Of a DNA stretch of 64,000 bases, positions 29,469-39,301 are shown one piece after another (positions within the stretch are counted from its first letter, which is position 1; each line of letters starts with the position of its first letter). The position numbers and the translations under genes were made by a program. The stretch lies in contig NZ_JAKEEC010000001.1 of assembly GCF_021483235.1 (NCBI RefSeq), positions 403,709 to 467,708 on the forward strand, read 5' to 3'. Source of the DNA: Arthrobacter alkaliphilus. Lineage in GTDB: Bacteria; Actinomycetota; Actinomycetes; Actinomycetales; Micrococcaceae. Under the pieces are notes generated by a model. The model searched no databases. It was not told where the DNA came from and worked only from the letters and a program-made list of their open reading frames with translations.

Positions 29469-30458
29469 ATGACAAAGAAACCACTCCCCATCACTGGTCT
29501 CCTGAGCCTCATTACCTCCGCCGTTTTGACCGTCTGTGCCGCTGGAGGGGCGGCAGCCGCAACACCTACTGCGGTTTCGAGCTTCGCAGCGCCTGGGACG
29601 CAGCAGCTCGTCAGCCTGGCGACAACCACCACCGACCCCACGGGGTTCTGGACTCCCGAAAGAATGCAAGCGGCCATCCCCGGCGATGTCCTTGCCGGCA
29701 AAGCCCTCGCACGAGGGGGCACCTCCGGCACTGCCAGCGGTACGGTCGAAACCGGCCCGCCGGTGAAGATCGCCAGCGCCAAGAGCAACAGCACGAGCCT
29801 GCACCAGGACGAAGACCCGATTGACCACGTCGGCAAGGTCTTCTTCACCATGGGCGCCTTCGCCTACGTCTGCTCCGGCAACGTCGTCGTATCGGACAAC
29901 GACAGCACCGTGGCCACCGCGGGCCACTGCGTCAACGAGGGGCCAGGAGCCTTTGTCAAGAACTTCGTGTTCGTTCCGGCCTATCTCAACGGCAAGGCTC
30001 CTTACGGCATCTGGCCTGCCAAAGCCCTCTACACCACGCCCCAGTGGCGCACCGCGGGCGACATCCGCTACGACACGGGCTTCGCGGTTACTGCCACAGT
30101 GAACGGCAAGCACTTGGCCGACGTCGTTGGCGCGTCCGGCGTGGAATTCAACCAGGACCGGGGGCTCAGCTACAAGGCCTTCGGCTACCCTGCCGCGCCG
30201 CCGTTCGACGGGCAATCGCTTAAGAGCTGCTCCGGTGATGCCACCGATGACCCCATCAATCCACAGTTCAAGGCGCAGGGCATTCCCTGCGATATGACCG
30301 GTGGATCATCGGGCGGACCCTGGATGGAGGATTCCGGCTGGGATTCGTACCAAAACTCCATCACCAGCTACGGCTACCCCGGCGGCCCGGCTGTGATCTA
30401 CGGGCCTTATTGGGGCTCCGTCATCCGGGATGCGTACGAGCTGGCGTCCACGTCCTAG
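29469..30458 (+). CDS. Secreted trypsin-like serine peptidase
   Basis: A 329-residue exported protease. The signal peptide ends around AAGGAAAA (about residue 31). A propeptide of perhaps 80-90 residues precedes the catalytic domain. The triad is visible as His in VATAGHC, Asp in YDTGFAV and Ser in TGGSSGGPW. Cysteines at YVCSG and GHC could form the usual disulphide near the histidine, with CSGD and PCDM as another pair. It most resembles the V8/glutamyl endopeptidase-like secreted proteases. It converges with purH across a strong terminator. Confidence 0.9.
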   Translation: MTKKPLPITGLLSLITSAVLTVCAAGGAAAATPTAVSSFAAPGTQQLVSLATTTTDPTGFWTPERMQAAIPGDVLAGKALARGGTSGTASGTVETGPPVKIASAKSNSTSLHQDEDPIDHVGKVFFTMGAFAYVCSGNVVVSDNDSTVATAGHCVNEGPGAFVKNFVFVPAYLNGKAPYGIWPAKALYTTPQWRTAGDIRYDTGFAVTATVNGKHLADVVGASGVEFNQDRGLSYKAFGYPAAPPFDGQSLKSCSGDATDDPINPQFKAQGIPCDMTGGSSGGPWMEDSGWDSYQNSITSYGYPGGPAVIYGPYWGSVIRDAYELASTS

Positions 30459-30477
30459 GTCTTCCGGCACCCCCCAG

Positions 30478-30588
30478 GGACATGCCCCCTGTTCGTGCCG
30501 AGGACTGGACATATTGCGAAGATGCCCAGTCCTGACCATCAAAAATGGACATGTCCTCCCGGGCAGGGAGGACATGTCCATTTTTTGC
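30478..30588. repeat. GGACATG-type intergenic repeat, copy A
   Basis: GGACATG elements recur at 30478 and 30507, and then in the long terminator at 30541-30585. The order CATGCCCCCTG...TGGACATAT is also seen in copy B at 35662-35793, so the two are related. Confidence 0.65.
30541..30585. terminator. Bidirectional terminator, protease/purH
   Basis: A perfect 20-bp inverted repeat (AAAAATGGACATGTCCTCCC and its complement) with loop GGGCA. A-tracts on one side and T-tracts on the other make a strong terminator in both directions. Confidence 0.9.
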
Positions 30589-30602
30589 TGGAGCGGGTGG
30601 AC

Positions 30603-32273
30603 CTAGTGGAAGAAGTGCCTTGCCCCGGTGAAGTACATCGTGATGCCGGCGGCGTTGGCTGCGGCAATGACTTCCTCATCGCGCACTGAACCACCAGGCT
30701 GGACAACCGCGCGGACACCGGCGTCGATCAGAATCTGGAGGCCATCGGCGAACGGGAAGAACGCGTCGGAAGCGGCCACGGCACCACGGGCACGCTCGGG
30801 CGCGCTGGTGGCGGAGGTGTTTGACGCGCCGCCGGCACCTTCGACGTCGGACTCCACCTGAACGCCCAAGGTGTTGGCGCGCTCAACCGCCAGTTTGCAC
30901 GAGTCCAGGCGGTTGACCTGCCCCATGCCGATGCCAACTGCGGCACCGTTGTTGGCGAGCAGGATCGCGTTGGACTTGGCGGCGCGGCAAGCGGTCCACG
31001 CGAAGGCGAGGTCGGCCAGCGTGGCATCATCTGCAGCTTCGCCCGCGGCGAGGGTCCAGTTGGCCGGGTTGTCGCCGTCGGCGTCCACCTTGTCGGCTTC
31101 CTGGACCAGGACGCCGCCGGAGACCTGGCGGATCTCGGTCGGGTAGCGGCCGTAGCCGTCCGGGAGTGCCAGCAGGCGGATGTTCTTCTTCTTGGACAGG
31201 ATTTCAACGGCTTCCGGCTCGAAGCCCGGGGCAATGACAACCTCGGTGAAGATCCCGGCCACGGTTTGTGCCATACCCGCGGTGACAATGCTGTTGGCCG
31301 CGATGACGCCGCCGAAAGCGGACACCGGATCGCAAGCGTGGGCCTTCGCGTGGGCGTCGGCGATGGGGTCGGCGGCATCGGCCGAACCGACGGCCACACC
31401 GCATGGGTTCGCGTGTTTGATGATGGCGACGGCCGGCTCGGAGAAATCGAACGCGGCACGGAGCGCGGCATCGGCGTCGACGAAGTTGTTATAGCTCATG
31501 GCCTTGCCGTGCAGCTGGTCGGCCTGGGCGATGCCCGCCGGCGCGGCCTTGTCCACATAAAGTGCGGCCTGCTGGTGCGGGTTCTCGCCGTAGCGAAGCA
31601 CCTCGGAGCGTTCCAGGGCCAGGCCGGCATAGGCGGGCCAGTCGATGACGCCGTCGCCGTCTTCATCGAGGAACTGGCTGGCAGTCCAGATAGCAACCGC
31701 GGTGTCGTAGCTTGCTGTGTGCGCGAAAGCCTTGGCCGCGAGGCGACGGCGGGTCTTCAGGTCAAAACCACCGGCAGCGGCCGCTTCGACCACCTGACCA
31801 TAGAACGAAGGGTCGACCACGATCGCGACGGCGGCATGGTTCTTCGCGGCCGAGCGCACCATCGCGGGGCCTCCGATGTCGATCTGCTCGACGACGTCGT
31901 CCTGCGCGGCGCCGGAGCGGACGGTCTCCACGAAGGGGTAGAGATTGACCACCACGAGGTCGAAGGGCTCGATCTCCATCTTGGCCAGCGTCTCCATGTG
32001 GGCAGGAACGCGGCGGTCCGCGAGGATGCCGCCGTGCACCCGCGGGTGCAGGGTCTTGACCCGGCCATCGAGCATCTCCGGGGAACCGGTGACTTCTTCG
32101 ACTTCCTTGACCGGAATGCCGGCTGCGGCGATCTTCTTCGCGGTGGAACCGGTGGAGACAATGGCGACTCCTGCTGCATGCAGGCCCCTCGCGAGCTCCT
32201 CCAGCCCCGTCTTGTCGTAAACCGAGATCAGTGCACGGCGGATGGGAACACGGTCAAGCTGCGTCAAGCTCAC
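30603..32273 (-). CDS. purH: Bifunctional AICAR transformylase / IMP cyclohydrolase
   Basis: A 556-residue enzyme for the last two steps of IMP synthesis. The N-terminal MGS-like cyclohydrolase domain has [13 protein letters not shown] and [10 protein letters not shown]; the transformylase domain has [13 protein letters not shown], a KHANPCG block and the C-terminal [23 protein letters not shown] at 32273 was chosen because GGAG lies six bases upstream and sequence further upstream is antisense to another gene. It is normally next to purN; here a three-gene divergent island lies between them. Confidence 0.95.
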   Translation of the reverse strand: MSLTQLDRVPIRRALISVYDKTGLEELARGLHAAGVAIVSTGSTAKKIAAAGIPVKEVEEVTGSPEMLDGRVKTLHPRVHGGILADRRVPAHMETLAKMEIEPFDLVVVNLYPFVETVRSGAAQDDVVEQIDIGGPAMVRSAAKNHAAVAIVVDPSFYGQVVEAAAAGGFDLKTRRRLAAKAFAHTASYDTAVAIWTASQFLDEDGDGVIDWPAYAGLALERSEVLRYGENPHQQAALYVDKAAPAGIAQADQLHGKAMSYNNFVDADAALRAAFDFSEPAVAIIKHANPCGVAVGSADAADPIADAHAKAHACDPVSAFGGVIAANSIVTAGMAQTVAGIFTEVVIAPGFEPEAVEILSKKKNIRLLALPDGYGRYPTEIRQVSGGVLVQEADKVDADGDNPANWTLAAGEAADDATLADLAFAWTACRAAKSNAILLANNGAAVGIGMGQVNRLDSCKLAVERANTLGVQVESDVEGAGGASNTSATSAPERARGAVAASDAFFPFADGLQILIDAGVRAVVQPGGSVRDEEVIAAANAAGITMYFTGARHFFH

Positions 32274-32393
32274 AAAAGTCTCCGTCTTATATCGCGGGAT
32301 TGCGCGGTTGCTGGGGATACGCACGAGTTTATCGCGTTGTGGCTCCCCTTCGTTTTTTGAGACGTGGGGTCGCCCACGGCATATGGTTGGGCC

Positions 32394-33332
32394 ATGGATT
32401 CCGAGGATGTGATTCTGGTCGCCGACATCGGCAAGAGCCGGTGCCGGGTTGAACTCCGGCGGGGCGATGACGTGTTGGGCTCGGCGGACCAGCATGGCTT
32501 CCCCGGCCTGGGCATGGACAACGGCGCAGGGCACGCCTTCGAGTTGCTCGCTGACACCGCCGCCATGCTGCCGCGGGGGCTTCCGGCAGCATTCCCGGAA
32601 GGTCCGTTGCGGGGAATCGGCGCCGCCGTCGCCGGGGTCGAGGCCTCCGCGGCCAACTCGCACGAACTCGCCGTCCTGCTTTCGGAGCGCTTCAAGGTTC
32701 CGGCCGCCGTTCTTTCGGACGCTACCGCCGCCCAACTCGGCGCCCTGGGCGGCGCAACCGGGACGGTGCTTATTGTCGGCACAGGCGCGGTCGCCTTCCG
32801 CTTCGACGACGCCGGAACCCTCCATCGTGCCGACGGGTGGGGACCACTTTTGGGCGATCGCGGAAGCGGCCGCTGGATCGGCCAGCAGGGCCTTGTGGCC
32901 GCACTGCAAGCGCACGACGGTGGGACGGCCACGTCGTTGCTTGGCGCGGCGGCCGCACTGGCCGGCTCGCCCGCGCAGCTCCCGGCGTGGCTCGCCGCCT
33001 CCGACAACCCGGCCCGGACTATGGCCCGTTTCGCCCCCGTGGTCCTGACTGAAGCGGCGGCGGGAGACGCCGTCGCCCGCGGGATTGTGGACGAAGCGTG
33101 CAGGCTTCTCGTGAACACGGTGGCCCTCGCCGCCGGCGACACGAAGCAGGTGGCGTTGCTCGGCGGCGTCGTGACATCGGAGTTCTTCAGCGGGCTCTTG
33201 CACAACGCCCTCGCTTCGGCTGGGATTGAGGTGGTTGCGGCACTCGGCGACGGCATGGACGGGGCCGCCCTCGCAGCGCACCGCCGCGGGCTCCTCCAGG
33301 AAAGGTACATTCACCGTGACGGAACAGCCTGA
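32394..33332 (+). CDS. N-acetylglucosamine kinase (BadF/BadG/BcrA/BcrD ATPase family)
   Basis: About 312 residues with an ASKHA-fold nucleotide-binding site: [13 protein letters not shown] at the N terminus, [10 protein letters not shown] in the middle and [17 protein letters not shown], a typical GlcNAc-kinase block. ATG 32394 was selected over an upstream in-frame codon because the upstream residues do not fit. It overlaps murQ by 17 bases, so it likely phosphorylates an amino sugar from wall turnover. It diverges from purH over about 120 bases. Confidence 0.85.
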   Translation: MDSEDVILVADIGKSRCRVELRRGDDVLGSADQHGFPGLGMDNGAGHAFELLADTAAMLPRGLPAAFPEGPLRGIGAAVAGVEASAANSHELAVLLSERFKVPAAVLSDATAAQLGALGGATGTVLIVGTGAVAFRFDDAGTLHRADGWGPLLGDRGSGRWIGQQGLVAALQAHDGGTATSLLGAAAALAGSPAQLPAWLAASDNPARTMARFAPVVLTEAAAGDAVARGIVDEACRLLVNTVALAAGDTKQVALLGGVVTSEFFSGLLHNALASAGIEVVAALGDGMDGAALAAHRRGLLQERYIHRDGTA

Positions 33333-34290
33333 CGCCTCTTCCCCTGCTTCATCCGGTTCCATAGGGGGCGACCCGCTGGAGAAACTCCGTTCCGAGCTCG
33401 AGGGCCTGCAAACCGAAGCGGCGTCGCCCGCCCTCAAGGACTTGGACACCATGGGCACGGCCGAGCTGGTCGCTGCCATGAACGAGCAGAACCGAGGCGT
33501 TCCGGCCGCCGTCGAGCAAGCCAGCGAAGAGATCGCCGCAGTGGTGGACGCCGTTACGGAGCGCCTTTCCCGCGGCGGCAGGCTGCTCTACGTCGGCGCC
33601 GGAACGGCAGGGCGGCTCGGAATCTTGGACGCGAGCGAATGCCCGCCCACCTTCGGCACTCCCCCGGGTCTCGTCGTCGGGATCATCGCGGGCGGCACCC
33701 AGGCCATCCAGAAACCGGTGGAATACGCCGAGGACAACGCCACCGCCGGGGCCCGGGACCTGCACGACATCAGCGTGACCGAGGCCGACGCCGTCGTCGG
33801 AATCTCTGCCTCAGGCCGCACCCCTTACGTGATCGGCGCCCTTGAGGAGGCCCGCAGCCGCGGGGCGTTCACAGCGTCGCTCGCCTGCAACCACGACTCA
33901 CCGATCAGCAAACTGGCGGATGTCGCAATCGACGTCGTGGTCGGTCCGGAATTCGTTGCCGGTTCCACGCGACTGAAGGCCGGCACTGCTCAAAAACTTG
34001 TCCTCAACATGATCAGCACGCTCACCATGGTCAAGCTCGGGAAGACCTACGGAAACCTGATGGTCGATCTGCGGGCAACCAACAACAAACTTCTCGCACG
34101 GTCCCAACGGACTATCCAACACGCCACGGGCGTGGACGCGGAGACGGCGATCCGTGCTCTGGATTCCGTCGGCGGATCGGTCAAGGCGGCCATCCTTGTC
34201 ATCCTGACGGGGATCGATCCGGGGCAGGCAAAGAGCGCTTTGGATGAGGCCGGTGGGTTCCTGCGAAAGGCGATCGAGAAGCACGGATAG
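33316..34290 (+). CDS. murQ: N-acetylmuramic acid 6-phosphate etherase
   Basis: A 324-residue SIS-domain etherase that splits MurNAc-6-phosphate into GlcNAc-6-phosphate and lactate. It has [21 protein letters not shown] and [13 protein letters not shown], then the [16 protein letters not shown] segment, all characteristic. GTG 33316 follows AGGAAAGG, overlapping the kinase gene. It fits a peptidoglycan-recycling or MurNAc-utilisation operon. Confidence 0.93.
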   Translation: MTEQPDASSPASSGSIGGDPLEKLRSELEGLQTEAASPALKDLDTMGTAELVAAMNEQNRGVPAAVEQASEEIAAVVDAVTERLSRGGRLLYVGAGTAGRLGILDASECPPTFGTPPGLVVGIIAGGTQAIQKPVEYAEDNATAGARDLHDISVTEADAVVGISASGRTPYVIGALEEARSRGAFTASLACNHDSPISKLADVAIDVVVGPEFVAGSTRLKAGTAQKLVLNMISTLTMVKLGKTYGNLMVDLRATNNKLLARSQRTIQHATGVDAETAIRALDSVGGSVKAAILVILTGIDPGQAKSALDEAGGFLRKAIEKHG

Positions 34291-34310
34291 AGTTTCCCCA
34301 GGAGGGGAAA

Positions 34311-35663
34311 ATGAATACTTACACAACCGTGCCCAGCGGCGAACAGGTTGTCCAGGAACTGCCGTGGAGGTGGAAGGTCCAGGGCAGGATCTTCCTGATC
34401 GGCGGCCTCGGCTTCATGTTCGATGCCTGGGATGTGACCCTCAACGGCATCCTCATACCGTTGCTTTCAAAGCACTGGTCCCTCCAGCCCGCCGACGCCG
34501 GATGGATAGGCACCGCCAATCTGGTCGGTATGGCCTTGGGTGCTTTCGTCTGGGGCACCATCGCGGACACGATCGGCCGGAAGCGGGCATTCACCGCTAC
34601 TCTGCTGGTCTTCTCCCTCTTCACGGTGCTCGGTGCGTTTGCCCCGGACATCGTTTGGTTCTGCGTATTCCGGTTCGTGGCCGGTTTCGGGCTGGGCGGC
34701 TGCATTCCGGTGGACTACGCGCTGGTCGGTGAATTCACTCCACGGAAGCAGCGCGGCAAGGTGCTTACGGCCATGGACGGTTGGTGGCCCGTAGGTGCTG
34801 CCTTGTGTGGATTCCTTTCGGCCGGACTGGTCGCTGCCTTCGCAGACTGGCGGCTGACGATGCTCGTCATGGTGTTGCCTGCCTTGCTGGTGTTCTGGGT
34901 CAGGCGGAGCGTGCCCGAATCCCCGCTCTTCCTCATCCGCAAGGGCCGCCGCCAGGAGGCCGCCGACGTGATCGACAGTCTTGTCCTGGCCACAGGGGCT
35001 GAGCCGCGCGCCTACAGCCTGCCCGCCCCGGAAGGCGCGCCCCGCCTCTCCGCCGGCAGCGCCTGGCAGCAGTTGCGACGCATCTGGCAGTTCAACTGGA
35101 AGATCACGACGGCGGCCTGGGCCCTGTTTTTCAGCATCCTTCTGGTCTACTACTTGAGCTTGACGTGGATGCCGCGGATCCTGATCGGCGCCGGGTTCGA
35201 GGAGTACAAGGCCTTCGTGACGACAGCCGGGATGGCCGGCGTCGGGCTCCTGGGCGTCGTGGTCGCGGCGGTGCTGGTGGAGCAGGTGGGCCGCAAATGG
35301 ATCCTGGCCATCACCGGACCGCTGTCCGCGTTGACACTTGTGATCGTGTCATTAGTAGTGGACATCCCTGACGCGGCCGTGTTCTGGCTCCTCGCGTACG
35401 GCTTCCTTATCCAGGTGGCCATTCCGGTGCTCTACACCTATGTTTCCGAGCTCTACCCCACCGAGCTCCGGGGCTCCGGCTTCGGGTGGGCCTCCACGTT
35501 CTCCCGGGTGGGTGCGGGGATCGGTCCGCTCGTCTTCGCCTCGTACTTCTGGCCCGAGCTTGGCCTGGCCACGTCGTTCGCCTTGGCTGGCGGGCTGATC
35601 GTGGTGGCTGTGCTGTGGATGGCGTTGTTTGCCCCGGAGACCAAGCAGCTCGACCTCGACTGA
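34311..35663 (+). CDS. MFS transporter
   Basis: A 450-residue major facilitator with twelve predicted helices and a perfect ribosome site (AGGAGGGGAAA). The cytoplasmic loop motif WGTIADTIGRKRAF between helices 2 and 3, and RFVAGFGLGGCIPVDYALVGE in helix 4, resemble the SV2/organic-acid-cation branch. It lies 20 bases after murQ, so it probably imports a MurNAc- or GlcNAc-related compound. The substrate is inferred from context. Confidence 0.88.
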   Translation: MNTYTTVPSGEQVVQELPWRWKVQGRIFLIGGLGFMFDAWDVTLNGILIPLLSKHWSLQPADAGWIGTANLVGMALGAFVWGTIADTIGRKRAFTATLLVFSLFTVLGAFAPDIVWFCVFRFVAGFGLGGCIPVDYALVGEFTPRKQRGKVLTAMDGWWPVGAALCGFLSAGLVAAFADWRLTMLVMVLPALLVFWVRRSVPESPLFLIRKGRRQEAADVIDSLVLATGAEPRAYSLPAPEGAPRLSAGSAWQQLRRIWQFNWKITTAAWALFFSILLVYYLSLTWMPRILIGAGFEEYKAFVTTAGMAGVGLLGVVVAAVLVEQVGRKWILAITGPLSALTLVIVSLVVDIPDAAVFWLLAYGFLIQVAIPVLYTYVSELYPTELRGSGFGWASTFSRVGAGIGPLVFASYFWPELGLATSFALAGGLIVVAVLWMALFAPETKQLDLD

Positions 35664-35793
35664 GCATGCCCCCTGCCCACGACCAAGAGTGGACATATCA
35701 GCAATATGTCCATCCTTCGCGGCCAACGGCGCGCATGTCCCGCGGAGGGCTCTGGACATGTCCATCAATGGCGGTCAAGAGTGGGCATGTCCC
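35662..35793. repeat. GGACATG-type intergenic repeat, copy B
   Basis: It contains CATGCCCCCTG, a TGGACATAT/ATATGTCCA hairpin (35690-35712), and further GGACATGTCC and GGGCATGTCC elements. It is related to copy A downstream of purH and lies between the MFS gene and purN, so it probably also ends transcription there. Confidence 0.6.
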
Positions 35794-35809
35794 TAGGGGT
35801 GCGTGGGAT

Positions 35810-36382
35810 TCAGGCGTGCTTCCCCGCCGCGAGCTCGGCGAGTGTCCGGACGAGGAGCCTGCGCTCCACGACCTTGATGCGTTCGTGCAGGGTGTCCTCG
35901 GTGTCGTCCGGGGCGATGTCGACGGCTTCCTGCGCGATGATAGGCCCGGTGTCCACGCCGGCGTCGGCCCAGTGAACGGTGCAGCCAGTCACTTTCACGC
36001 CGTACGCCATGGCATCGCGGACCCCGTGGGCGCCGGGGAACGCGGGCAACAGTGCCGGGTGCGTGTTGAGGTACTTGCCGTTGAAGGCATCGATGAACTC
36101 CGGGCTGACGATCCTCATGAACCCGGAGGAGACCACCACGTCAGGATCGTACGATGCAACGGCCTTGGTGAGCGCGGCGTTCCAATCCGCCCGGTCCGCG
36201 TAGTCCTTGAAGTCCACCACGAAGGTGTCCAGTCCGGCTTGGGCGGAGCGTTCCACGCCGTAGGTGCCGGGCCGGTCCGCGCCCACGGCTGCGATCTCAA
36301 CGTCCAGCTCGCCCGCCTTCACGGCGTCGATTACTGCTTGAAGGTTGGAACCGGTGCCGGAGACGAGGACAACAATGCGCAT
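35810..36382 (-). CDS. purN: Phosphoribosylglycinamide formyltransferase
   Basis: A 190-residue GAR transformylase. It has the N-terminal VLVSGTGSNLQAVID substrate loop, GFMRI, the catalytic NTHPALLPAFPGAHG block (Asn and His) and the WADAGVDTGPII segment with the catalytic Asp. It catalyses the third step of purine synthesis using 10-formyltetrahydrofolate. It diverges from a small membrane protein gene over 38 bases. Confidence 0.95.
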   Translation of the reverse strand: MRIVVLVSGTGSNLQAVIDAVKAGELDVEIAAVGADRPGTYGVERSAQAGLDTFVVDFKDYADRADWNAALTKAVASYDPDVVVSSGFMRIVSPEFIDAFNGKYLNTHPALLPAFPGAHGVRDAMAYGVKVTGCTVHWADAGVDTGPIIAQEAVDIAPDDTEDTLHERIKVVERRLLVRTLAELAAGKHA

Positions 36383-36420
36383 TGCTCTAGCTTATGGTGG
36401 GCTCGCGTAGGCTGGAAAAC

Positions 36421-36837
36421 ATGAATTCCGGCGTCAGACCCACCCCGCAGCCACAGAGTCAGGCTGCTAAATCAGCGCTTGCCCTCACCCACACGCTGTT
36501 CAGGACATTCCTGCTGACCGTTCTTGGCGCCATCTTCGTCTACATCCTGAACGTTAGTTACGTCTGGCTCAGTGGCATCCTCACGGCCATCGCGGGAGTT
36601 CTTGGGGTAGTGGTCCTCGTGCGAACCCTCCGGTTCAAGCAGCCGCGCATCATTCTGTTCGGCACGATTTCCGGCCTATTGGTCACGGCCATCATGTGCC
36701 TGCTGGTGCTCACCGCCGTCGTGTTCTTCCAACAGATCACCACCCTGGAGAACTGCGTACGAGGCGCGCTGACGGTCCACGCCAGAGACTTATGCCAGGT
36801 CGATTTCCAGAACTCGATTCCCTCCGGATTGCGCTAG
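36421..36837 (+). CDS. Hypothetical membrane protein, three transmembrane segments
   Basis: About 138 residues from ATG 36421. A Pro/Gln-rich cytoplasmic N terminus is followed by three hydrophobic helices (about residues 27-45, 48-67 and 78-103) and a soluble C-terminal part with two cysteines (ENCVRG, DLCQVD) that could form a disulphide outside the cell. No family is recognised. It converges with perM over a 30-base gap. Confidence 0.65.
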   Translation: MNSGVRPTPQPQSQAAKSALALTHTLFRTFLLTVLGAIFVYILNVSYVWLSGILTAIAGVLGVVVLVRTLRFKQPRIILFGTISGLLVTAIMCLLVLTAVVFFQQITTLENCVRGALTVHARDLCQVDFQNSIPSGLR

Positions 36838-36867
36838 CCGGGACGCGATCAAGGTGAGGCGGGCACC

Positions 36868-38199
36868 TTAGCGGCGGTCGCCGTCGTACACGGAATCGTC
36901 GAGATCCGCTTCGCGGAGCTTCTGCCGCCTCTCGAGCCAGGGCCCCACCCAATAACCGATCACGACGCCGATCCCCACCTCCGCGGCGATCCACGTTGCC
37001 GTCCGCAGCGGGTCGGGGCCGATCTCGGTCAGGCGCCCGATCCCAGCGGAACCACGCGCCAGCCAGGCGAGACCCCCGGCCAGGGCCCCGGCGACGGTCC
37101 CGATGAGCGCGGCGAGGACCAGCGTGGACACCGGAGCCGTGAACCACCGCGCCTTGATCTTGATGGAGAGCCATTCGTCGAAGTGGTTCTCCCCCGCACG
37201 CAGGAACCACCAGCCGGCCAGCACCCCGGCGCTCACCGGCAGGACGAGAGCCGCGGCACCGAAGTCGAGTTGCCCGGTGGGCAGTGCTCCGAAGACAGGA
37301 ATCGCGGGCAGCGGCCCGACGGCGGTGCCCAGCGGCCCGACATGTGAGCCGACCCCGAGGGAGAACCCTGCGCCAGAGGACCAAGCCAAAGCGAAAACCG
37401 CCAGATTGGGGAGGTAGCCGAGCTGGGCGATGGTCAGGACGCCCCCGCCGAGGGCGCCGGCTTTGAGGCCTTCGTAGACGGCGATGATGTCCGTCCAGTG
37501 CATGACAATGTCGACGGCGAGCAGCGTGGCTGCGAGTGTCACTGCCGCCATGATTGCCACGAATCCGGCCTTGATAGCGGAGCCGAAGTAGGAACCGGCC
37601 CAACGGGAATGTTGGCTTGTGCGCGCGAGCCAATCGACGGCGTCGACGCCAATGAGCCTGCTCCAAGAGCCGGACTCACGACGGGCGCCCACCACCATGC
37701 CGAGACCGAACGGGACAAGCGGAAGCAGTGCCGCGAACCAGATGTTGATGGAAATGTCCTGCGTCCTGCAGACGAAGCCGGTGGCCGCACCGAACGCCCC
37801 ATAGACAAGCAACGCTCCGAAGAAGGCCTGCCACAGCTGGTCGGTGTAGGAGGCCCTAGCCAGCCGGCGGCCCGCACGCCAAGCCAAGAGGAAGGGGACC
37901 AGAGTCAGTCCGAGCGGAATAAGGGACAACATCCCGGAACCCGGTAAACCGGCGGTACCCATGTTCACAGTGGCAAGCTGCAGCGGCACGCCATGGACCA
38001 GGAGCCAGGTTTGGCCAGCCAAGCGCGCCAGGAAATCGATGGAGTGGTTCTGGAAGCCGTCTGTTGCCCAGACACCGATCAGCGGCAGGACCACCACGAG
38101 CGCCGAGATGATGGCCGCCTGGGCCGACTCGAGGGCGCCCTGCAGCCACAAAGGCATAGGCAGGCCACGGTTACCGGTCTGATCAGCGCGCAGTTTCAT
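36868..38199 (-). CDS. perM: DUF6350 / PerM-like membrane protein
   Basis: A 443-residue protein with about ten or more transmembrane helices. It contains the family-type GLPGSGMLSLIPLGLTLVPFLLAWR and a QLGYLPNLAVFALAWSSGAGFSLG stretch. Its place beside purN matches the perM-purN-purH order of mycobacteria (Rv0955-Rv0956-Rv0957), where PerM is needed for cell-division stability in low Mg2+. Assignment rests on topology, motifs and synteny. Confidence 0.8.
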   Translation of the reverse strand: MKLRADQTGNRGLPMPLWLQGALESAQAAIISALVVVLPLIGVWATDGFQNHSIDFLARLAGQTWLLVHGVPLQLATVNMGTAGLPGSGMLSLIPLGLTLVPFLLAWRAGRRLARASYTDQLWQAFFGALLVYGAFGAATGFVCRTQDISINIWFAALLPLVPFGLGMVVGARRESGSWSRLIGVDAVDWLARTSQHSRWAGSYFGSAIKAGFVAIMAAVTLAATLLAVDIVMHWTDIIAVYEGLKAGALGGGVLTIAQLGYLPNLAVFALAWSSGAGFSLGVGSHVGPLGTAVGPLPAIPVFGALPTGQLDFGAAALVLPVSAGVLAGWWFLRAGENHFDEWLSIKIKARWFTAPVSTLVLAALIGTVAGALAGGLAWLARGSAGIGRLTEIGPDPLRTATWIAAEVGIGVVIGYWVGPWLERRQKLREADLDDSVYDGDRR

Positions 38200-38338
38200 C
38201 GTGTTCTATCGTGCCACGGCGTGCCTCGCTCCCCCGGCAGGCGCCCGGAACGCCCGCCAATCCCCCAACGCCCACTCACGTATCACCCCCAAAACCCAAA
38301 CGTCCGCGCGCATCTGCCGCGACGCCGTCGTCGTTCAT

Positions 38339-38465
38339 GTGAGCAGGCGTCGGGAGGAAACCCGTCATAAGTGACCGGGCGTCGGGGAAAAACCCGGAGA
38401 TGTGACCGGGCGTCGGGGAAAAACCCGGGAGATGTGACCGGGCGTCGGGAGCCGGGTCGGGAGCC
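38339..38465 (+). repeat. 31-32 bp tandem repeat upstream of DUF4383 gene
   Basis: Four units start near 38339, 38371, 38402 and 38434 with period 31-32 bases, on the pattern GTGACCGGGCGTCGGGGAAA followed by AACCCGGAGAT. The first and last copies are degenerate. It lies in the roughly 350-base gap between perM and the DUF4383 gene, which otherwise shows no coding sequence. Confidence 0.8.
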
Positions 38466-38548
38466 GGGGCAGGCCGCTGCTCCGGGCGCTTTTTGCACGG
38501 GGCAGACGTAAAATTGGATTGTTCGCAATAAGTGGATGGAGGTCATCG

Positions 38549-39013
38549 ATGACTACCGCAAGCCCACATGCACATGGTGTTCACTTTGGACGGACGGATC
38601 TCCAGAACATCGGCATGGGTGTAGGTATTCTGATCGCGCTGGTGGGCCTCCTCGGATTCATTCCGGGCATCACCACGCGGTACGGGGAACTGCAGTTCTT
38701 CGGGCCAAATTCGCACGCAATGCTCTTGGGCGTGTTCCAAGTGTCGCTGGTGCTCAACATTGTGCAGCTCCTCGTCGGCGGCACCGGCTGGGCGATGTCC
38801 CGCTCGGGCGGCCACGGCGCACGCAACAGCCTGATGGGCTTCGGCGCGTTGTACATCCTGTTCAGTGTGTACGGACTGAGCGTCGGCGTTGATTCGGCGG
38901 CCAACTTCCTATCGCTGAACACGCTCGACAACTGGACGTTCATGGTCTTGGGCATCCTGATGATCGCCGCCGGCTGGATGTTTTCACGGCACCTGGCTGA
39001 CGACGCGGGGTAG
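38549..39013 (+). CDS. DUF4383 domain membrane protein
   Basis: A 154-residue protein with four transmembrane helices; ATG 38549 has an ideal GGAGGT site. The loop NSHAMLLGVFQVSLVLNIVQLLVGG resembles the conserved NxxH...Lhl.lG pattern of DUF4383 proteins, which are common in actinobacteria and of unknown function. The His/Ser-rich N terminus is probably cytoplasmic. The 288 bases to the next gene hold no convincing gene; a 62-codon reading frame there lacks a good start and recognisable features. Confidence 0.8.
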   Translation: MTTASPHAHGVHFGRTDLQNIGMGVGILIALVGLLGFIPGITTRYGELQFFGPNSHAMLLGVFQVSLVLNIVQLLVGGTGWAMSRSGGHGARNSLMGFGALYILFSVYGLSVGVDSAANFLSLNTLDNWTFMVLGILMIAAGWMFSRHLADDAG

Positions 39014-39301
39014 CCCATTCACTGACCCGGATTGAGCTATACCTGGATTAAAGGAGCCGCCGATGGGTACGATCTACAGCTAATTCTGAATAGCCATACA
39101 AGCGGTTGGTGCAGTTCCTGCGGTGAAGAAGCCGGGAGCTGTGCCAACCTTCTTTGTGCCCGACGCCGTCATCTCCACTTGGGTGCCACCGGCACCGGCC
39201 GCGTCGCGTCACCCAGTTAAACAAATTGCTGGACTCTTGGAGCGGACCGCATCAGACTGACTACACGAGCCGCTTGGGTGCTTGCCGTTGAAAGGACAGT
39301 C

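Noticed and set aside
31266..32360. A 364-codon frame opposite purH
   Set aside because: Antisense shadow of a well-identified enzyme.
32274..33479. N-terminal extension that would lengthen PurH to 958 residues
   Set aside because: It is antisense to the GlcNAc kinase gene and unlike PurH. A good ribosome site and family start are at 32273.
38339..38465. 31-32 bp repeats as a CRISPR array
   Set aside because: The units are contiguous with no unique spacers.
39032..39220. Possible 62-residue Cys-containing peptide gene
   Set aside because: No clear ribosome site, no recognisable feature and composition like noncoding DNA. It may be real but cannot be supported.
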